A DNA stretch of 64,000 nt from Chimonanthus salicifolius (GCA_013350335.1 CM023535.1:27062617-27126616); one strand, 5' to 3'. Numbered from the stretch's first letter, positions 45,958 through 60,900 are shown. Numbers and translations: made by a program. Notes: generated by a model from the letters alone, not told the origin.

Positions 45958-46802
45958 GGCATCGTGTTAGAAAAAAAGAAGTGGCTTATTAGACAATTAA
46001 GCAACTTCAATATGTCATATTACTCATGTTTATAAGTCTCTATTTATCTAAGATTCTCCTTCGAGACTTTAAGGAGATTCAATCTCATTTCTTTCATTTA
46101 GTCCCTAGCCATATGATTTTTAGTGCTTCAAAATTTGACGTTAAAAAATCAGCTAGTGATTTGTATTGCCTTTACAATTGTTGCGTCACAACAGTGCATA
46201 GTGGCTGTTACATTTTCTCTCTCTTTCGAAATTTTTTTTTTTTTTCTTAAAAAAATTAATTTTTTTACAGAAAATGTAGAAAATTCTAAGGTTCAAGAAT
46301 ATATAATTGTATCATTAAGATGCAATCATTTAGATATTGAAATAATGTTTTAAATCTTACAAAATCGATAATTTCAAATGTTTGAAAGAAATTAATGAAA
46401 AATCACAGTTTATCACTACATTAACATTCATTTATTATAATAATCATAAAGCATATATTTCATAAAAATGAAATTCAAATAAAAAAATACTTATTCAAAG
46501 AAAATGACATTTTCTGACTACATTGAAACAAAATTAAATTCTAAAATACCATTTAAATAATTTCAAATATTATAAGGACACTTTAATAAACGAAAACTTT
46601 TTTTCATTTCACAATAATTTCGTATTGAAATTAAAAATACTAAAATGCATCAAATATAAATTTTATGAAATACATATGAAGGCTTTCTTTAATAATCTGG
46701 GAAAGAAACTGCACTACTAAGTAGTTCTAGCAAATAACTCGAGATTCAACGATACAGATTGTCGAAAAAGAACTAAAAAATCGTATTTCTTTTAAGCACA
46801 TG

Positions 46803-46862
46803 GGTGTAGTTCAATTGGTTACCTCCCGCCACGGTTTCCCACACGTAAATTAAAAAAAAAAA
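46803..46862 (+). repeat. Internally deleted SINE (same family as 22418-22572)
   Basis: tgggtgtagttcaattggtt (head, box A) is joined almost directly to cccacacgtaaatt and a run of A. The box B region is missing. Confidence 0.6.
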
Positions 46863-48480
46863 AATCAAAGAAATGAAGTTTGAAAGAAAATGTGAAGAAA
46901 TCGAGAAGTAAGGATCGATTGGTTAATGGACTTTATAGAATACGATAGGATTTGTGTAGAGTGTTCCTTATATAAAAAATATTTTTTGACTATTATTGAT
47001 CCAAAAAAAAAAAAAAATACAATTAGACCAGTCGTTTACACCGGCCTAAAACCCCTCCAAATCGAGGCATGAGAGAATCCTGCAGCCCATGCAACACGCT
47101 TGTCGTGCCGACACATGTACAGACCGCATTTACGATTAGGGAGATTTTTGGTTCGTCACAGAAGCTTTAAACATTGTGATGGACACACCATGATTTTGGT
47201 CATGTGACCCATTAGCTAAAAAGACATCTTCCTGTCAACTTTCAAATTCCAAAAGATGAAAACCATCTTTTCATTTTCTACTTGTGTCTCTTTTCCAAGC
47301 AACAATGCCTTCCCATTCCCCATCTCCTATCTTGTCCTACTGCATTGATTCCGAACCTCTGAAGAAATTATTTTTCCTTTTTTGAAATATTACTTCTTAT
47401 CCTTGTGAAGAGAGCTCTTCTAAATGAAAAAGCACGGGGAAGAAAAAACTACACATTCATGCAAATATGCAAATGAAAATAAATGATTGAGCAAGAGACC
47501 TATTGCAAAATATAGATCAAGGGCCATAATATATCACTTGGACATGTACATGTTAAATCATCCTCAACAAACACCTACTCTATTTTAAGCTTTTATGTAC
47601 AAGTCAATCCAATCCATTTTTCAAAAACCCAATGGATTTCACCTTGAATCAAAAGATTCAAGTAGAACAAAAGAAGTTAAAACCATAATTATGGTGACAA
47701 TCCATTTGTCCTATCCAGCACTACATACTTGAAATACATGCCTTGAATTTGGATTTATTAATCCGATCAAAATTACAAAATGCCCGGGCAAGCTGTCCGC
47801 CAGCACGTGCTGGCTCCATGTGAGGCTCATTCAATGACAAGTTCAAATCATTCAAAATGTTAAAATTTTCGTATAGATTTAGATCCAAACATGCCATCGC
47901 CTATTGAGAAAAGAACAGCAACACAAGCAAGGATCAACATTCTCTTGAGGAACTAAAACTCAAAAAGAATAGGCAACAACTATGGCAGGGACGTAACTAA
48001 GAGGAAAGGCAGTCAAGGGTCAAGACGGGACGATGATGGTCAGTTCAAGGACATTCTTTTCTTCTTTCCTTCTTTTTCGGAATTATAAGCACCATGAATA
48101 GCCCCACTTCCGGATCATTCCCTCAAAGGAAATCATGTGTGTATCCAAAGATGATTCAGACAAAGGACAATACATATAAGAATTAATGTAGATAATATCA
48201 TTAGTAGCATGTTTGAACACATTAAGGCGTGGAAATAACAATAACCATAGAAGTCATTTGTCATTCCACCAATCCCAATCAGAGCTGAAAAAAACTATCA
48301 ATTAGTTTTCCACACTGCCAATGCCCAATGAGAATTTCCTCATTGCAAGGTAAGTTGCCTGCCGCAAAAAAATCAAGAAAACAAAATGACGAAAGTCCAC
48401 CAGGATCAGTCCCGAATCAACATATAAATGTGTTTCTACTCTCTAGCCTTGTTACACCTGCTTGACAAATGGGAAAAACA
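46863..48480. other. Intergenic / downstream flank of the G3BP-like gene, no gene seen
   Basis: No supported ORF or RNA gene. The part from about 48000 upward may be 3' UTR of the minus-strand G3BP-like gene. Confidence 0.4.
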
Positions 48481-48613
48481 CTGAAGGGTTTTAATCCTCA
48501 GATCTTTCACGTCTTGCGAAACTCTTGCAGCAGAAGTACTACCAAATCAGCGTGCCATTGGAGCACCCAAAAAATAAGAATCTTGTAAATCCACACCTAC
48601 CATATCCAGTGTT

Positions 48614-48912
48614 TTAAGCAGAAGCAGACACTTGGGGTGCAATCCTTTTAGCTGTCGCATTCACAGCAGGCCCACTGGAGCGATTTATGGGACCACTATT
48701 GGTTCCAATGTGATCAACCCTTTGATATCCTCCATTGCCTCCACGGTTGGAGGATCCCGTCCTACTAGAACTCCTGTTAACAAAATCTGCCCTGTTACTG
48801 AAATCACCTCTGCTATAATTCCTGGTACTGTTATAGTTCCCACCACGCCCTCTCTGCCCATCATTCCTGAACCCCGTCCCCCTTCCAGGTGGAAACCGAC
48901 CTCTGTTGTTAA
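48614..48912 (-). CDS. G3BP: G3BP-like last exon (RGG-rich tail)
   Basis: Acceptor TTCTGCAG|TTAACA at 48914-48913. Codes VNNRGRFPPGRGTGFRNDGQ, RGRGGNYNSTRNYSRG and a Ser/Asn/Gly-rich stretch, ending APQVSASA. Arg-Gly repeats bind RNA and promote condensation in G3BP proteins. The plus-strand ORF over the same bases is a shadow. Confidence 0.9.
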
Positions 48913-51900
48913 CTGCAGAAAGAGGCAAAACATTTCATCAAATCAGAACACAAGAAAACGGAAGGCCGAAAATTGAGGCAAATACCTTGCCCACTAATAT
49001 TCAAATCATTCCCAATGGTAGAAGTGCATAAAACTGCTAGACTTGATAAAAGCAAGGGCAAATGCAGAAAGTGAGAACCATGATTGGGTGAATATGACCA
49101 TATCCAGATCAATACAGAGCATGGTCAAATCCACAATCATTCTTTTGAAATGGTCAAGTGACTCAAACACGCAGCTGTTACAGTCATATAAAGCCTTGGC
49201 AAATGTGCTAGAGGCTCTTGTCATGGCCAAATCCACAGTTGATCCCATCAGAGCAATGAAAAGATCAAGGAATTCATCTTGGTGGCATGCAAAGAAGAAG
49301 AGAAGCAATATCTCCCCATCTCATACTGCAAATGAAACCCAACTTAAACCAAAAGGTGAACGGAAGAAGGGAAATTGTATTTAGCCTGCAATGAACAAGG
49401 TTTCTCATGCCACTTGCCTCGCGAGCTAGGTCGCTTTTCCTCAACATGAGCCTCACGATCACCAATAATGAGGGGCGATGCCTGAAAAATAGTGACAAAG
49501 AATTCCAAATCAAATCCTGAGCTAAAATAATAACAATAAGGGACAGTTTGTCATTTTTCAACTCATGGAAAGTGAAGACTAAAGAAAAAAAGTCTTCCCT
49601 CTTCTTATAAGGAATAGGGTCTCTTTGCCATGAGCATAGAATATGAGACATTTATCTCTTCTTCCAAGGAATCCATTTCCTATGGAGGGAGATAGGAAAT
49701 GTTAACAAGGAAAAGAGGGAGATTTCCTCAGTAGGCAAAATGACATCTCATTCTTCTTTTTGGTAAAAAAAAGATTTTGTACGTAAAAAACATAAATCGT
49801 GTAGTTTTCATAGCCCGGCACTATGCTAGAGATTATGGCATGTGTCGGTATGGATTGCACCAAAAGACTAATTTTCATGTGAAATTAATTTCCTTAAGGA
49901 AATTGACAAACAGCTCTAAGGGAAAAAAGGAGATAGAATACCATGAACATGAGAAAAGTAGAAAACCATTAAAAATATTAGTAATTCTCCATTTCCCTCT
50001 TTTTACTTCCCTCTTAGTCCTGAACTGCGGAATGGGAGAACACCTATCTGTACAGCATTCTTATTCTAAAAAATTTCATATCTAAGTTGAGGAATGCCAT
50101 TGAGGTCGTGCCTCATAGAAGCTCCACGAAGTGCAATTCTCACTCCTGTCTATCTGGTTAGTCACCATCTATTTGGCCAATTTTGGTGATCATGCATCAT
50201 TATTTCTTCCCTTTTCTTGTCTTTCCCTTCTGAGCAATGTTGATAAACCATCTTAACCATCCCAACTTTATTGATTGATTCAAAGTGGACTTACTTTTTT
50301 TTCTATTTTGTTTATTTAATTGTGTAAACAATTCAGTTGCATGCAGAAGGGCCCATTCAGCATGTGGAAAGTCACTGGTAGATGTTTAGAAAGATAGAAG
50401 TCTTACAATGTACTAGAATGGATGCAAGCCAGCCTGGGTGGGCTTTCAGCCAACCCATGGTAAAGCTTCTTCATTTTATAGGGCCCAAGCACGAATTTCA
50501 ATTGGTCAATTTGGTTAAGCCTACTTGCATGATTTGTAATAATGGGCTCCAAGCCAGAATTTAAACCCAATTTTAATATTTGGGTCCATTCAGGAAACTG
50601 ATTTCAAACCTGAACCCAAGCCCAAAATCTGATTTGATTTCAACCCAGGCTTTCAGGATCCTGCTTGAAACTGGCTTTTAGGTTGTACTAAGCTGAGCTC
50701 CCAAGCACATGGCCCAAATTCAAATCAGCCTCTTCAGCCCAAAATGGAGGCTGGCCTGAGCCCCAAGTTGGATTGTTTCCAGCTTCAGTTAAGGGCAACC
50801 CAAGTTGCATCTCTAGTCATTACATATATTAATGGAAGACCACCTTTCAATCTCTCAGAGGTATGAAACTGAACTTCCAATCAATTCCATCGGTAGGACC
50901 CATTCTGTTACAAATTCTCTTATAATTTCCAACAATGTACACATAATATGGCTTTCACTCAGAAAGTTCTCTCATACCACTCATTCCAAATAATCCTAGC
51001 AATGGCCAATGGCAGAAATTCTCAGGAAATTCACCTTCCCTATTAAAGGGCAATTCTAGTGAAACTGATGTGCTAATTCTAAGGAAGCCAGTTGCAGTGT
51101 CCAAGCTGCCAATACAAATGAAAATGAGTGCCTTTTTTTTTTGGGAAAGTTGTAGACTTTTGGAGCACTTCATCTGTGAGGTGTTATTACAGAAGGTGAT
51201 TCTAATACCATCATCACATAGGAAAATAAGAATAATGTTTCCATGGAGGCTAGCTAAGCTGTCTGAGGAGGTTTGGAGCTGAATTGAAATGATAAGTCAT
51301 TCTAATATTTACCATATTCATCACCAAACATGAAAGCTGATTCTCTTGAAGGTATTGGGGTTGTCAAGATGTTTATGTTTTCTGATTTGTAATTTTTCAC
51401 TTCTTTGGCCTACTTGGGCTTTCCCTCAAAGATTAATATGCTTGTTTTCTATCTCTTTCTTTTTCCAATAATATCATCACCATTTTCAAATTAAAAGGGC
51501 CAAATATCATCCATCAAGGACCCTCATTTTTTTATTTTTTTTATGGCAACTTAAATTATTAAATGGTAGAAGAAGGGCACGAACGGGATAGGAGCTAGAA
51601 AAAGCTGACCTATAGAGAGCTCCTCAGGGGACTACAATATGAACAAAAAGCTAAGTAGATAGGACCGACATTTTTTTTTTAAAAAAAAGTTAGATAGGGC
51701 CAACATTTCTCCATCTAAGACTAGAACAGGTATGATCAAGAGATGCCCTGGAATTCCTGGAAAGTAGACCAAGTAATCGATGCCAATGATGACCACGTTA
51801 CTTTTTCACTAAATGCTCCAAATAGTAACAAAAAAAGGTAAAGAGCCAAAGGCTACTGAATTTGGATTCGCATCTAAAGAACATCCATGAGTAGGAGGGC

Positions 51901-54900
51901 CAAGTTGGGGATAAATGCATGACCAAAAAACCTCCAAACCCAAGAGAAATATAAGGAATAGAGAGAAAAGGTACAAATACGATATAAGGATATAAAGTCA
52001 TGCACCAGTCCTAACACTGGAGATAGGGAAAAAGAACACTAATAACACCGCCTACAACCCTTCATCACCCAAAAAAGAGTCCACTATGCACCTTTCCTGC
52101 CACTAAACCTCTTTCCTTACTAGACTTCTTACCACCTTTCTTTCTTCTCTCGTATGAAATCCAATGAAGAGGCTTACCAAATAATCTTTTATTATCATAG
52201 CTGCCTCTCCCAACACAAAGCTGCATCTTCTCTCTTCATCCTTAAATTTGATCCCCATCATCTTGGCTATCCTAAGCATTTTAATTGCCTCTGTTAAAAA
52301 TCCGCTTTTGCAAATGCTATCTATGGTGAGAATCTTCACAACACCAGTTGTCCAACAAATGCCCACAACTTCTAAGGGAGCATTATACATCCGAATGTCA
52401 TAGTTAACAGTCAAGTTGAGGCGGGGCCAAGTATGTTAATCAAAGGACTTAATATGAAGGATCTTGAAGGATCAAGGGTCCACTGTCCAGAGTGCTTTGA
52501 TGGATTCACTTGAGTATTGTTGAGGATGGAGAGAAGGCTACAAAATCCTTGTTTTCTACATCTAAAAGATCTTGGCAGAACCAAGTACTCCAAACAATAT
52601 GGCCTCCAATGATGTCAAAATTGTTGGCTACTAAAACTTCTAGAGTATAAGGAGTAATGGAAACTGGTTGAGCAAAGATTTGCAAAGTGTCGCAACGTTC
52701 ACCAAGTTGCCAAAGCCACTTAACAAGAATAGTTAAGTCTGCTTGCTCCAAGGACTTGAAGCCCAGACCACTATGTTTTATTTTTTTATTTTGAAATGTA
52801 ACTTCATTAATCAAAAGAAGAAAATAAACAAAAGAGAGAGAAAAAATGGTGGGTAAAGAAAACCCACCACCACAACACAAAAACTATACAATCAAAAAAC
52901 CCCAAGAGGTTAAAAAAACTTGTGAACAAGTTCCAAAGGTAAAGACAACCCCTGACGCGCCATATCATCAACATTTGAATTAGCAGAATAAAGGACCCAA
53001 GAAACCGAAAAGCCAAAAGAAGCCTTAGAATGACGGATCCTTTCGGCTTTATCTAGGTACATCCAGGGACAAATGGATCCCGAATCCCAACCAACTACCA
53101 CCTTAGAGTCACCTTCTAGAATACTCTGATGAACCCCTAGCCCTTCCAACTCCAAGACACCTTTCCATAAAGCATGAAGCTCCACATCAATGAACGATCC
53201 ATTAGGCAAAGGACCAGCAAAGGATACCACCATATCACCAGAATCATTTTGAATGACACCCACCCTCCCACCACATAGCCTGCCAGCCCAAGATCACGCA
53301 CACAGCTACCATCGAAATTAAGCTTGAGAAGAACCAAATCTGGAGGAGACCACTGAACTGAAGGCACAGAAACTACAGGAGGCTGCATATAATCACTGAA
53401 GCCCAATCCCTACAAATATCCAAGATAGATATGCCCCAAAATTTATCAGTACCCACCATCCACCAAGCAGCCCTGACCTTAATCACCTCAATAAGATACA
53501 AACTTGTAGACACCTTCCCCTGAAAAACCTTGTTATTCCATTCTAACCATATAGACCACACAATACTTAGCAAAGAAGCAACCCTCAGTTTTCTACGGAA
53601 AGAAGAACCAAACATTAACACATCTTCATTAACCAAATCAGCCAAGCTCCAGAACAACAAAGCAACTCCAAACTAAGAAGTGAACTGAATGGAATAAAAG
53701 ATGATTCACCGATTCACCATCCGATAAACAAAGTGGACATGCATTGACTATAATCATTCTCCTTAATCTAAGATTATCTATAGTCAAAATCTTTTCCAAC
53801 CCTGCAAGCCACCCAAAAACCTTCACCTTTAAAGCAGAAACACCTTTCCAAATTCTGGTTGACTCGAGGAACATTACCAATACATAGAAGCGTTTTACAA
53901 AAGGACTTCACAGAGAAGATCCCATGGGGATCAAGCTCCCAAACTCTTCTATCATTACCATTACCCACAATAAAAACACTACTCAATAGATCCAACAAAG
54001 ACAGACTATTCTTCAAGGGGAGCCAGACTTAGCCCGGTTCACCACGTGAACCTTCTGACTCTCATAAAAATCACCCCATAGAAAGTCTTTTTTTCAATCT
54101 TTCCCAAGGCATCAATCACACTCTTGGAGCACTTGAAAGCCTTCCAACTATCATTAGAATCACCTAATAGAAAGTCTCTTTCAATCTTCTTTACGCATCA
54201 ATGACACTCTTGTAGCGCTTGAAAACTGAACGAAAGTAAATGAAATAGATGTAAGATCTAATTTTAGTAAAATGATGTAGCCACCAAAGGAAGGGTACTT
54301 GCCTTTCCAAGAAGCTAGCCTCCTCTAGAACTTCTCAATGATAGGCTCACATACAGAATGCCTAGATTGCCAATACAGAGAGGCAGACCAAGACAGTTGG
54401 AGAAAAGATAGCCTCGGCGCCTCGCTTACAACCACAGGAATCTGCAAGATAGTACAGGTTGGCTTTGTTCATGTTGATCCCAAGAAACTCACTTTTCTTA
54501 TAATTGATGCTCAAACCTAATAAAAGCTCAAACCATCTAAGGATAGCCTAGAGATTCAAAACAAAATCAAAACTAGCCTCAAAGAATAGATAGTGTCATC
54601 CACAAAGTGCAGGTGGAGGAATTCTAAAAGATGTTGATCAATAGTGAATCCAAGGATGAGGTTGAGAGTAGCCACCTTAGAGATTAGATTACTAAGAGCT
54701 TCAGGCTCGATGATGAATAGTTCAATAGAGAATAGGCCTCCTTGCCTATGACCCTTGGAGCTCTTGAATAAACCTTTCAAGAGCCATTAATCCTAACAGA
54801 AATATGGCTAAAGAGATACATTATGCTATCCATGCTGACCACTAACTTCCAAATCCCATGTTCTAAAAAGAAAATTGGAGGAAGTTCAAATCAGCCAAGT

Positions 54901-57900
54901 CGAAGGCACACAAAACCTAGAGTTCTAGAAAAATATTGGGAGTCTATGCATTCTACTGTAGTCCAACACCTTTCAACCTAAGTTGCATGGGCATGGACGC
55001 GAGTGTCAGAGTCTAACACGGATATGAGTGTTAGAATCCGACAAGGGTGTGGGGTGTCAGAGTCAACAAACCAAAAAAATAGGACACAGGGACATGGCAC
55101 CATAAATAAATTTAAATCTAAATTTGTTCTAAACAAAATATGGTGTGAACATAACATAGATAGAAAATAATGTACTAGTTTTATTCTAAACAAATAAGTG
55201 ACAAACAAATCAATATTTTAATTAGGTCAGAAGAGAAGAAGGGTGTTGTGACATTTTTGCCATCTTGGAAAGCAAGTTTAATAGGCACTAAAAGTATCGA
55301 CAAATAATATGTGCAAATGTCTAACATGGATGCAAGTATATGAAAGCATTCAACATGGGTGTGTCACACATTTTGAAGAGTCCATGCAATATAACCTTCA
55401 ACATAGGCCCCTTGAAAAGGAGAGATGGTGGTGAACACTTTCAAGCCTATTAGCTAGCACCTCAGCCAATATTTTTACATGCTTCCCAAGAAAGTGATGA
55501 GATGGAAGTCTCTAAGCTACAAAGGTCCATCTTTCAACAAAACCAAAACTACAAAGGGAGCTTTGAACTCCTAAGACAGCTTACCCAAGTTGAAGAATTT
55601 AAAGAAGACAAAAATACTATTCAAGTTACGGAAAAAAAAAAAAAAAAACAAAGAAAAGAGACAATTGGACCAGATGGTATCCCCATCGAGGTTTGGACTG
55701 TACGAGGTGCACTCGAGGTGTGTTGGTTGACCCGATTGTTCAACAAAATTTTAACCTAAAAAAAGTATACCTAATGAGTGTGCAAAAGAACAATGGTCAA
55801 TATATAAAAACAAATGAGATATTCAAAATTGTGCAAATTATCATGTTGTTAAACTCATGAGTCATACAATAAAACTTTGGGAGAGGATAATAAAGGCCTA
55901 TATAAAATAATAGTTAAATATATCAAAAAATCAATTTGGATTTATGCTAAGTAGGTCAATAATAGAAGCTATCTCTGTACTAAGACACTCAGAGAAAAAT
56001 TTAGGAAGAGAAGGAAGAACTTGTATATGGTACTCATCAACTTAGAAAAGTCTTATCATAGCGTCCGAAGGAAATTGACATGGGAAACATAAAAGAATAA
56101 ATGTAAACCTAATGCCTACGTAGAGATTAAACAAGGACGTATGACAGAATGAAGAAGAATGTTAGAATAGTGTGGAGAGAGAGTGAAGCTCCCAGTTGAG
56201 TTAGACTCCACCAAGGATTTGGTTTAAGCTCGTATCTATTTGCGTTAATTATGGAAAACTTAATATCATGAATCTAAAATGAAGTGTCATGATGTATGCC
56301 TTTTGCATATGATATTGTATTAATTAGTAAATCCAAACAACTTAATAATAAGTTGGAATCTTGGAGAAAAATCTTTGAAACAAATATTATAAAAATGAGT
56401 AAAACAAAAGCAAAATACATGAAGATAACCTTTAATCAACTAAAGGTAGGAAGAGCGGGCCAATTAAAATTAGAAAATAGCTTAGTATTGCACTGCGATA
56501 CATTTACATACTTAGGCTCTACGGGTAGAATCTATTGGAGGATTTGACTTAGATATTATTAATAGGATGTAAGCAAGATAGGTAAAATGTAGGCAAGCTA
56601 GCAGCGTCCTATGTGATAAGAGAGTTCCACACCATTTAAAGGGACGATTTTATAAAACAGTTATCAGGCCGGTAATGCTTTTTGTAGCACAGTGTTGGGC
56701 AATGAATAAAAGGAAAATAGACAAAATCTGGATAATAGAGATGCACATATTACGTTGGATGAGTAGATTAACTCTAAAATGAGAGAAACCCATCCAAGGT
56801 AATTTGGTAATGTAAGAAGAAGATCAGAGATGACCCCAATGTGTAAAGTTGAAAGGATGTAAATCACAAACACAATGAGAGGTAAACCACTAAAAACATG
56901 GAGGGAAGGGATAAAGAAAGACATGATAGACAGTGGAGTGACTAACTTTATGGTTTAGAAAAAGGCTGACCCAGATATATGGGATTTTGGCATTTGATGA
57001 TGACGAAAAAGATCATCCTTGACTATGTCCAAAGGTTTAGAAAAATGCAGTAGTCTCCATCTAGCCCTAGTGAGTGATTTACAATAAGGTCCCAAACAAC
57101 AAATTTAACTTCAAGGGTAAAAGGCTACTATAAGGAAGTAGCTTCCTGAAAAAAAATAAAAAAAAGGATTTGTACTATAGTCCTACAAGAGAGCTTGGGC
57201 CAAGAGTCATTGGAATATAAACTCTAAAAATAATTGAAAAGGAAAAGAGTGAAGCCCTCTGTCATTAATGACATGGCTATCAATAGAAAGGGATTTGATA
57301 TGATTGACTTTCAATGGGCTAAAGCAAGCAGAAAGAAAAGCTTTGTATTTTTGTCCCCCTCTTTGATCCATTTCTCGTGGAACATGGACTCCACTTCATT
57401 TCTTCCTGCACATTCATGGTTTTGAAGGAATCCCATTGTTAATCAAGACATTCAGCTAAGGTTAAGAACCAAATGGGTGTAATAGGAGGACAATAGAAAA
57501 TTAGTGGTTTACTAACTCCTTGTGCACCCAACACACAATGTGGATATCAAAATGGATAGATTCTGTTTTTGCAAGCTATTAGAAGGCAAGAACTTCATTA
57601 GAGATTGTTGTCCAACAAAAGACTTCAATCTCAATAGTGGTAAGGATTTCCATATAGGCTTATTATGGAAACGGAAAATTTGATCCAGGACGAATCAAAT
57701 CGTAGATCAATTTGCTCATAAAACTTTTGTCCTCCCCCTCAAAAGAAGGAAGTACTCCATTCACTTTCTCAACCAGTAACTCTAATGTTGTATTTCATAA
57801 TCCATTAATGTCCATCTAAATGTTAATGTCTAGTGTGCTATTACTCAACAACTCCACAATCTTTTATCAACACTTCTGTTTGACAAGAAGACAATCATCA

Positions 57901-60900
57901 CAATATAACTTTTAATGGTTCATTACCTGACAACACACCTTCAAAAAACCTATTTCAAGAACCATTTATCATAATAGACCATGTTTCTTTCCTAATCAAC
58001 TGCCTCATTCTATTCCTCAATTTTCCAATTTCTTATGGGCCTTAAAAAAAGAAAAAAAAAAAAAAACAACCATCTTCTTTTAACGATTCTTGGGATTTCA
58101 TCGCCTATTCTCTTCTCCCTTCTTTATATTAATCACCTCTCAATACATCCACATCATTCCCCACATCTCAGCTATGCCTTTGCCAACTATACCAAGTTCC
58201 CCTTTCTTCAAAGGCAATCCACTAAATGTCCTTCATTCTCCCTCAACAATCCCATAAAAAGTCCTTTTAGGTTTTTCTCAAACATATTAGCCACATTTGC
58301 TAAATAAAACAATATATATAAGATGCGAAGAAAAGGGTTGACTCAATAAATGTAATTCGGCAACCAAGATGTAAAAGATCCTTCTTTCTCCAAGAGACTT
58401 ACTTTTTGCATGTACTTTACAATATTGAGCTCCAAGCTAGAAGTTGCCTAGGATTTGCCCCTAAAGAAATGCCAAGATAGCTAAATGTGAAAGTCACCAT
58501 CCCAAGGCCAGTTTGTGAATACTCTTTGCCACGTTCCTTTACAAACTAGAAGTCACCTCAAAACATATCAATCTTCTAAAAGCATTTTGCACTAGACTCA
58601 TTCTCGTGTTGTAGAGTACAAGACATTATTTGCAAGATAAAGGGTGAGAATGGCAAGCTTTGCATTACTAACTAAAGCCTTCGGTTACCCTAATTGTTTG
58701 TTTTTGGAATAAGCAACTCAATCCTTGCACCACAATTGTGAACAAGGGGATTCAAGGATCCCTTTACCTACGGGAGGTCTTAGGTTCAAGTCACTCTCAA
58801 CACAAAAGGGCCACTCTCCATAGTGTTAACCAGTGTGTGTGGATAGGGAGGTTTGCACATGCCCCAAAGATTAGTCACGTGCTCTAAGAAGCCTAAACAC
58901 CTTGGTCTTCAAAAAAAAAAATCCCTTTGCCTAAGGCTCCTTTGGCTAGCAAAGAATTCTTTTAATAATCTGTTCACTATAACTGAAAAAATGGGTAGTT
59001 AATATGCACTCCTTGATACACATTCTCCATTTGGTTTCAAATTCTATCCTCCACCATGACCATCAGGTCCCTTTGGCCAGCAAAGAATCCTTTCAACGAT
59101 CTGCTCAATGGAATTGAAAAATGGGTAGTTGCTATGCACTACTACATTCTCCATTTGGCTTCAAATCCTATTCTCGCCTCAATGTACACCAGAAATTCCA
59201 ACCCACATGATCATAGACGATTTCCAAATCAATCTTTCATTACAACTCTTCCATTTCCAAATCTTCGTGTGAATCTATATATATGTTTGCAATTAATATC
59301 CAATATTTTTCTTTGGACAGGTTTCATGACAAGGTACAGTCATGCTGAACATAACTACTACATTTTATTGGCCAATACCATCACAATCATCTTGGACAAG
59401 CTTCCCACAGGATTTATTGCCTTAAAGATCTCTATTGCCCTTCCAACTTTTTGTGTTAGTGTGATTTTTGAAATGTTGGACTCTTCCACCTTTGGTCTTA
59501 GCGAGGTGGAGGTTAAACTCAAACCTCAGTGAAACAACCCTATCGAATTGAATTAATCTAAACACCACCATTTCGTCTTCCTCAACAAGGCTCCAAAATT
59601 TCTTAAATAAAGCCGCAGTTAAGACCTTTAGAACTTAAGATAACGTGGCTAGAAATTGAATTTTGGACTAAAATTTTAATTGATAGTAGGTCTTTAAATC
59701 TACTTTCAATATGTAAGGTTAGATTTCCAAGTTACAAAATAAAAAATAAAATAAAATAGTGCCAGGTGTGACCATCTACCCGTTACAAAATAAACAGGCT
59801 TTAACTTTAAAAGCCCAACAGCCTTTGAATGGGATAGGGCTTTTGTAGAAATAAATGGGCTTGAGCATTTTTGGCAAAGCCCAGCCCGAACCCGGCCCAT
59901 GAACGCCTATGTGGAAATCAGGTTGAGTGGCTCTCCAAACAGTTTCTTTCATCTAATTTTTTAATCAATGCTGAAGGCATACTAATTCTGAAATTGATTC
60001 TTTTAAGTTCCACACTTATCAAATTCTTAAATACCACTGTTAGAGGCTTAGAGGCAAAGACGCAAAGTTTGACCATGACACAAGTCTGGATCACAGATAT
60101 TGCAAGTCAATAACAAAATCAATATTGTTCAGTTTTATTAAAGAGTTCATCATATAACCCACAAATCTAAACAGCTAAACCAGAAAGAATATGATTCAAA
60201 TATTCAATCTTAGCCACTTAATAAGAAAGCATAAAATCAGATAACTAAACTACCTTCGGATTGTCTCTGAACTTGAATAAATCAAGTCAAACAAATTAAA
60301 AAGAAAAAAAGCATAAAACAAAGTCGAGCTATAGCCTTGAACATCTCCAGCCACATGGTCTAAATGTGCACACGTGGAACATTGGCGTGATGTGTCCATT
60401 TAGATAAAATCCACTTATTGACCCTTTAGGTTCTATATTGAGGGCTTTTGGTTAATTCTGGTGTAAATTACACAAGCCCCAATAGTTAGTATGCTTCTGA
60501 AATTCTCTGAATAGATAATGGCCAACTCCAAGATCAAATATCCATTTTTTTAATATCATGAGTATCCCCACCCCACACTGGAGGTGTGACTAATCCCATG
60601 GATATATGGAACAATCCGTAAGCTGATCAAATGGCTGAGAAAAAAAGATTGCAGCTTCACAAGCTTGTCATGGTAATCCTCTAGGACGACAATTATTAGT
60701 ACTTTTTGTGCAATGGCGTGTGTCAAGTGCATTTGCATCCACTACTCATCTCAAGTAAAGTCTCCTCGAAAACCATTCAAGCTTTCCATTGTGATATTGC
60801 TAACAAGTACATGGTATATGACAAAAGCAATCACGTATGATGGGAAATTCCTTTTTTTATCTTTTGGAAAAAAAAAAAAATCCATTCAAGCCAATGGACA

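Noticed and set aside
48632..48976. Plus-strand ORF over the last G3BP exon
   Set aside because: Shadow of the RGG-coding exon on the minus strand, which has the family match and splice site.
59056..59532. 158-codon plus-strand ORF
   Set aside because: Starts inside a 130-bp direct duplication within the G3BP intron, shows no known motif, and is on the strand opposite to the gene. Left as chance, although a transcript would change this.
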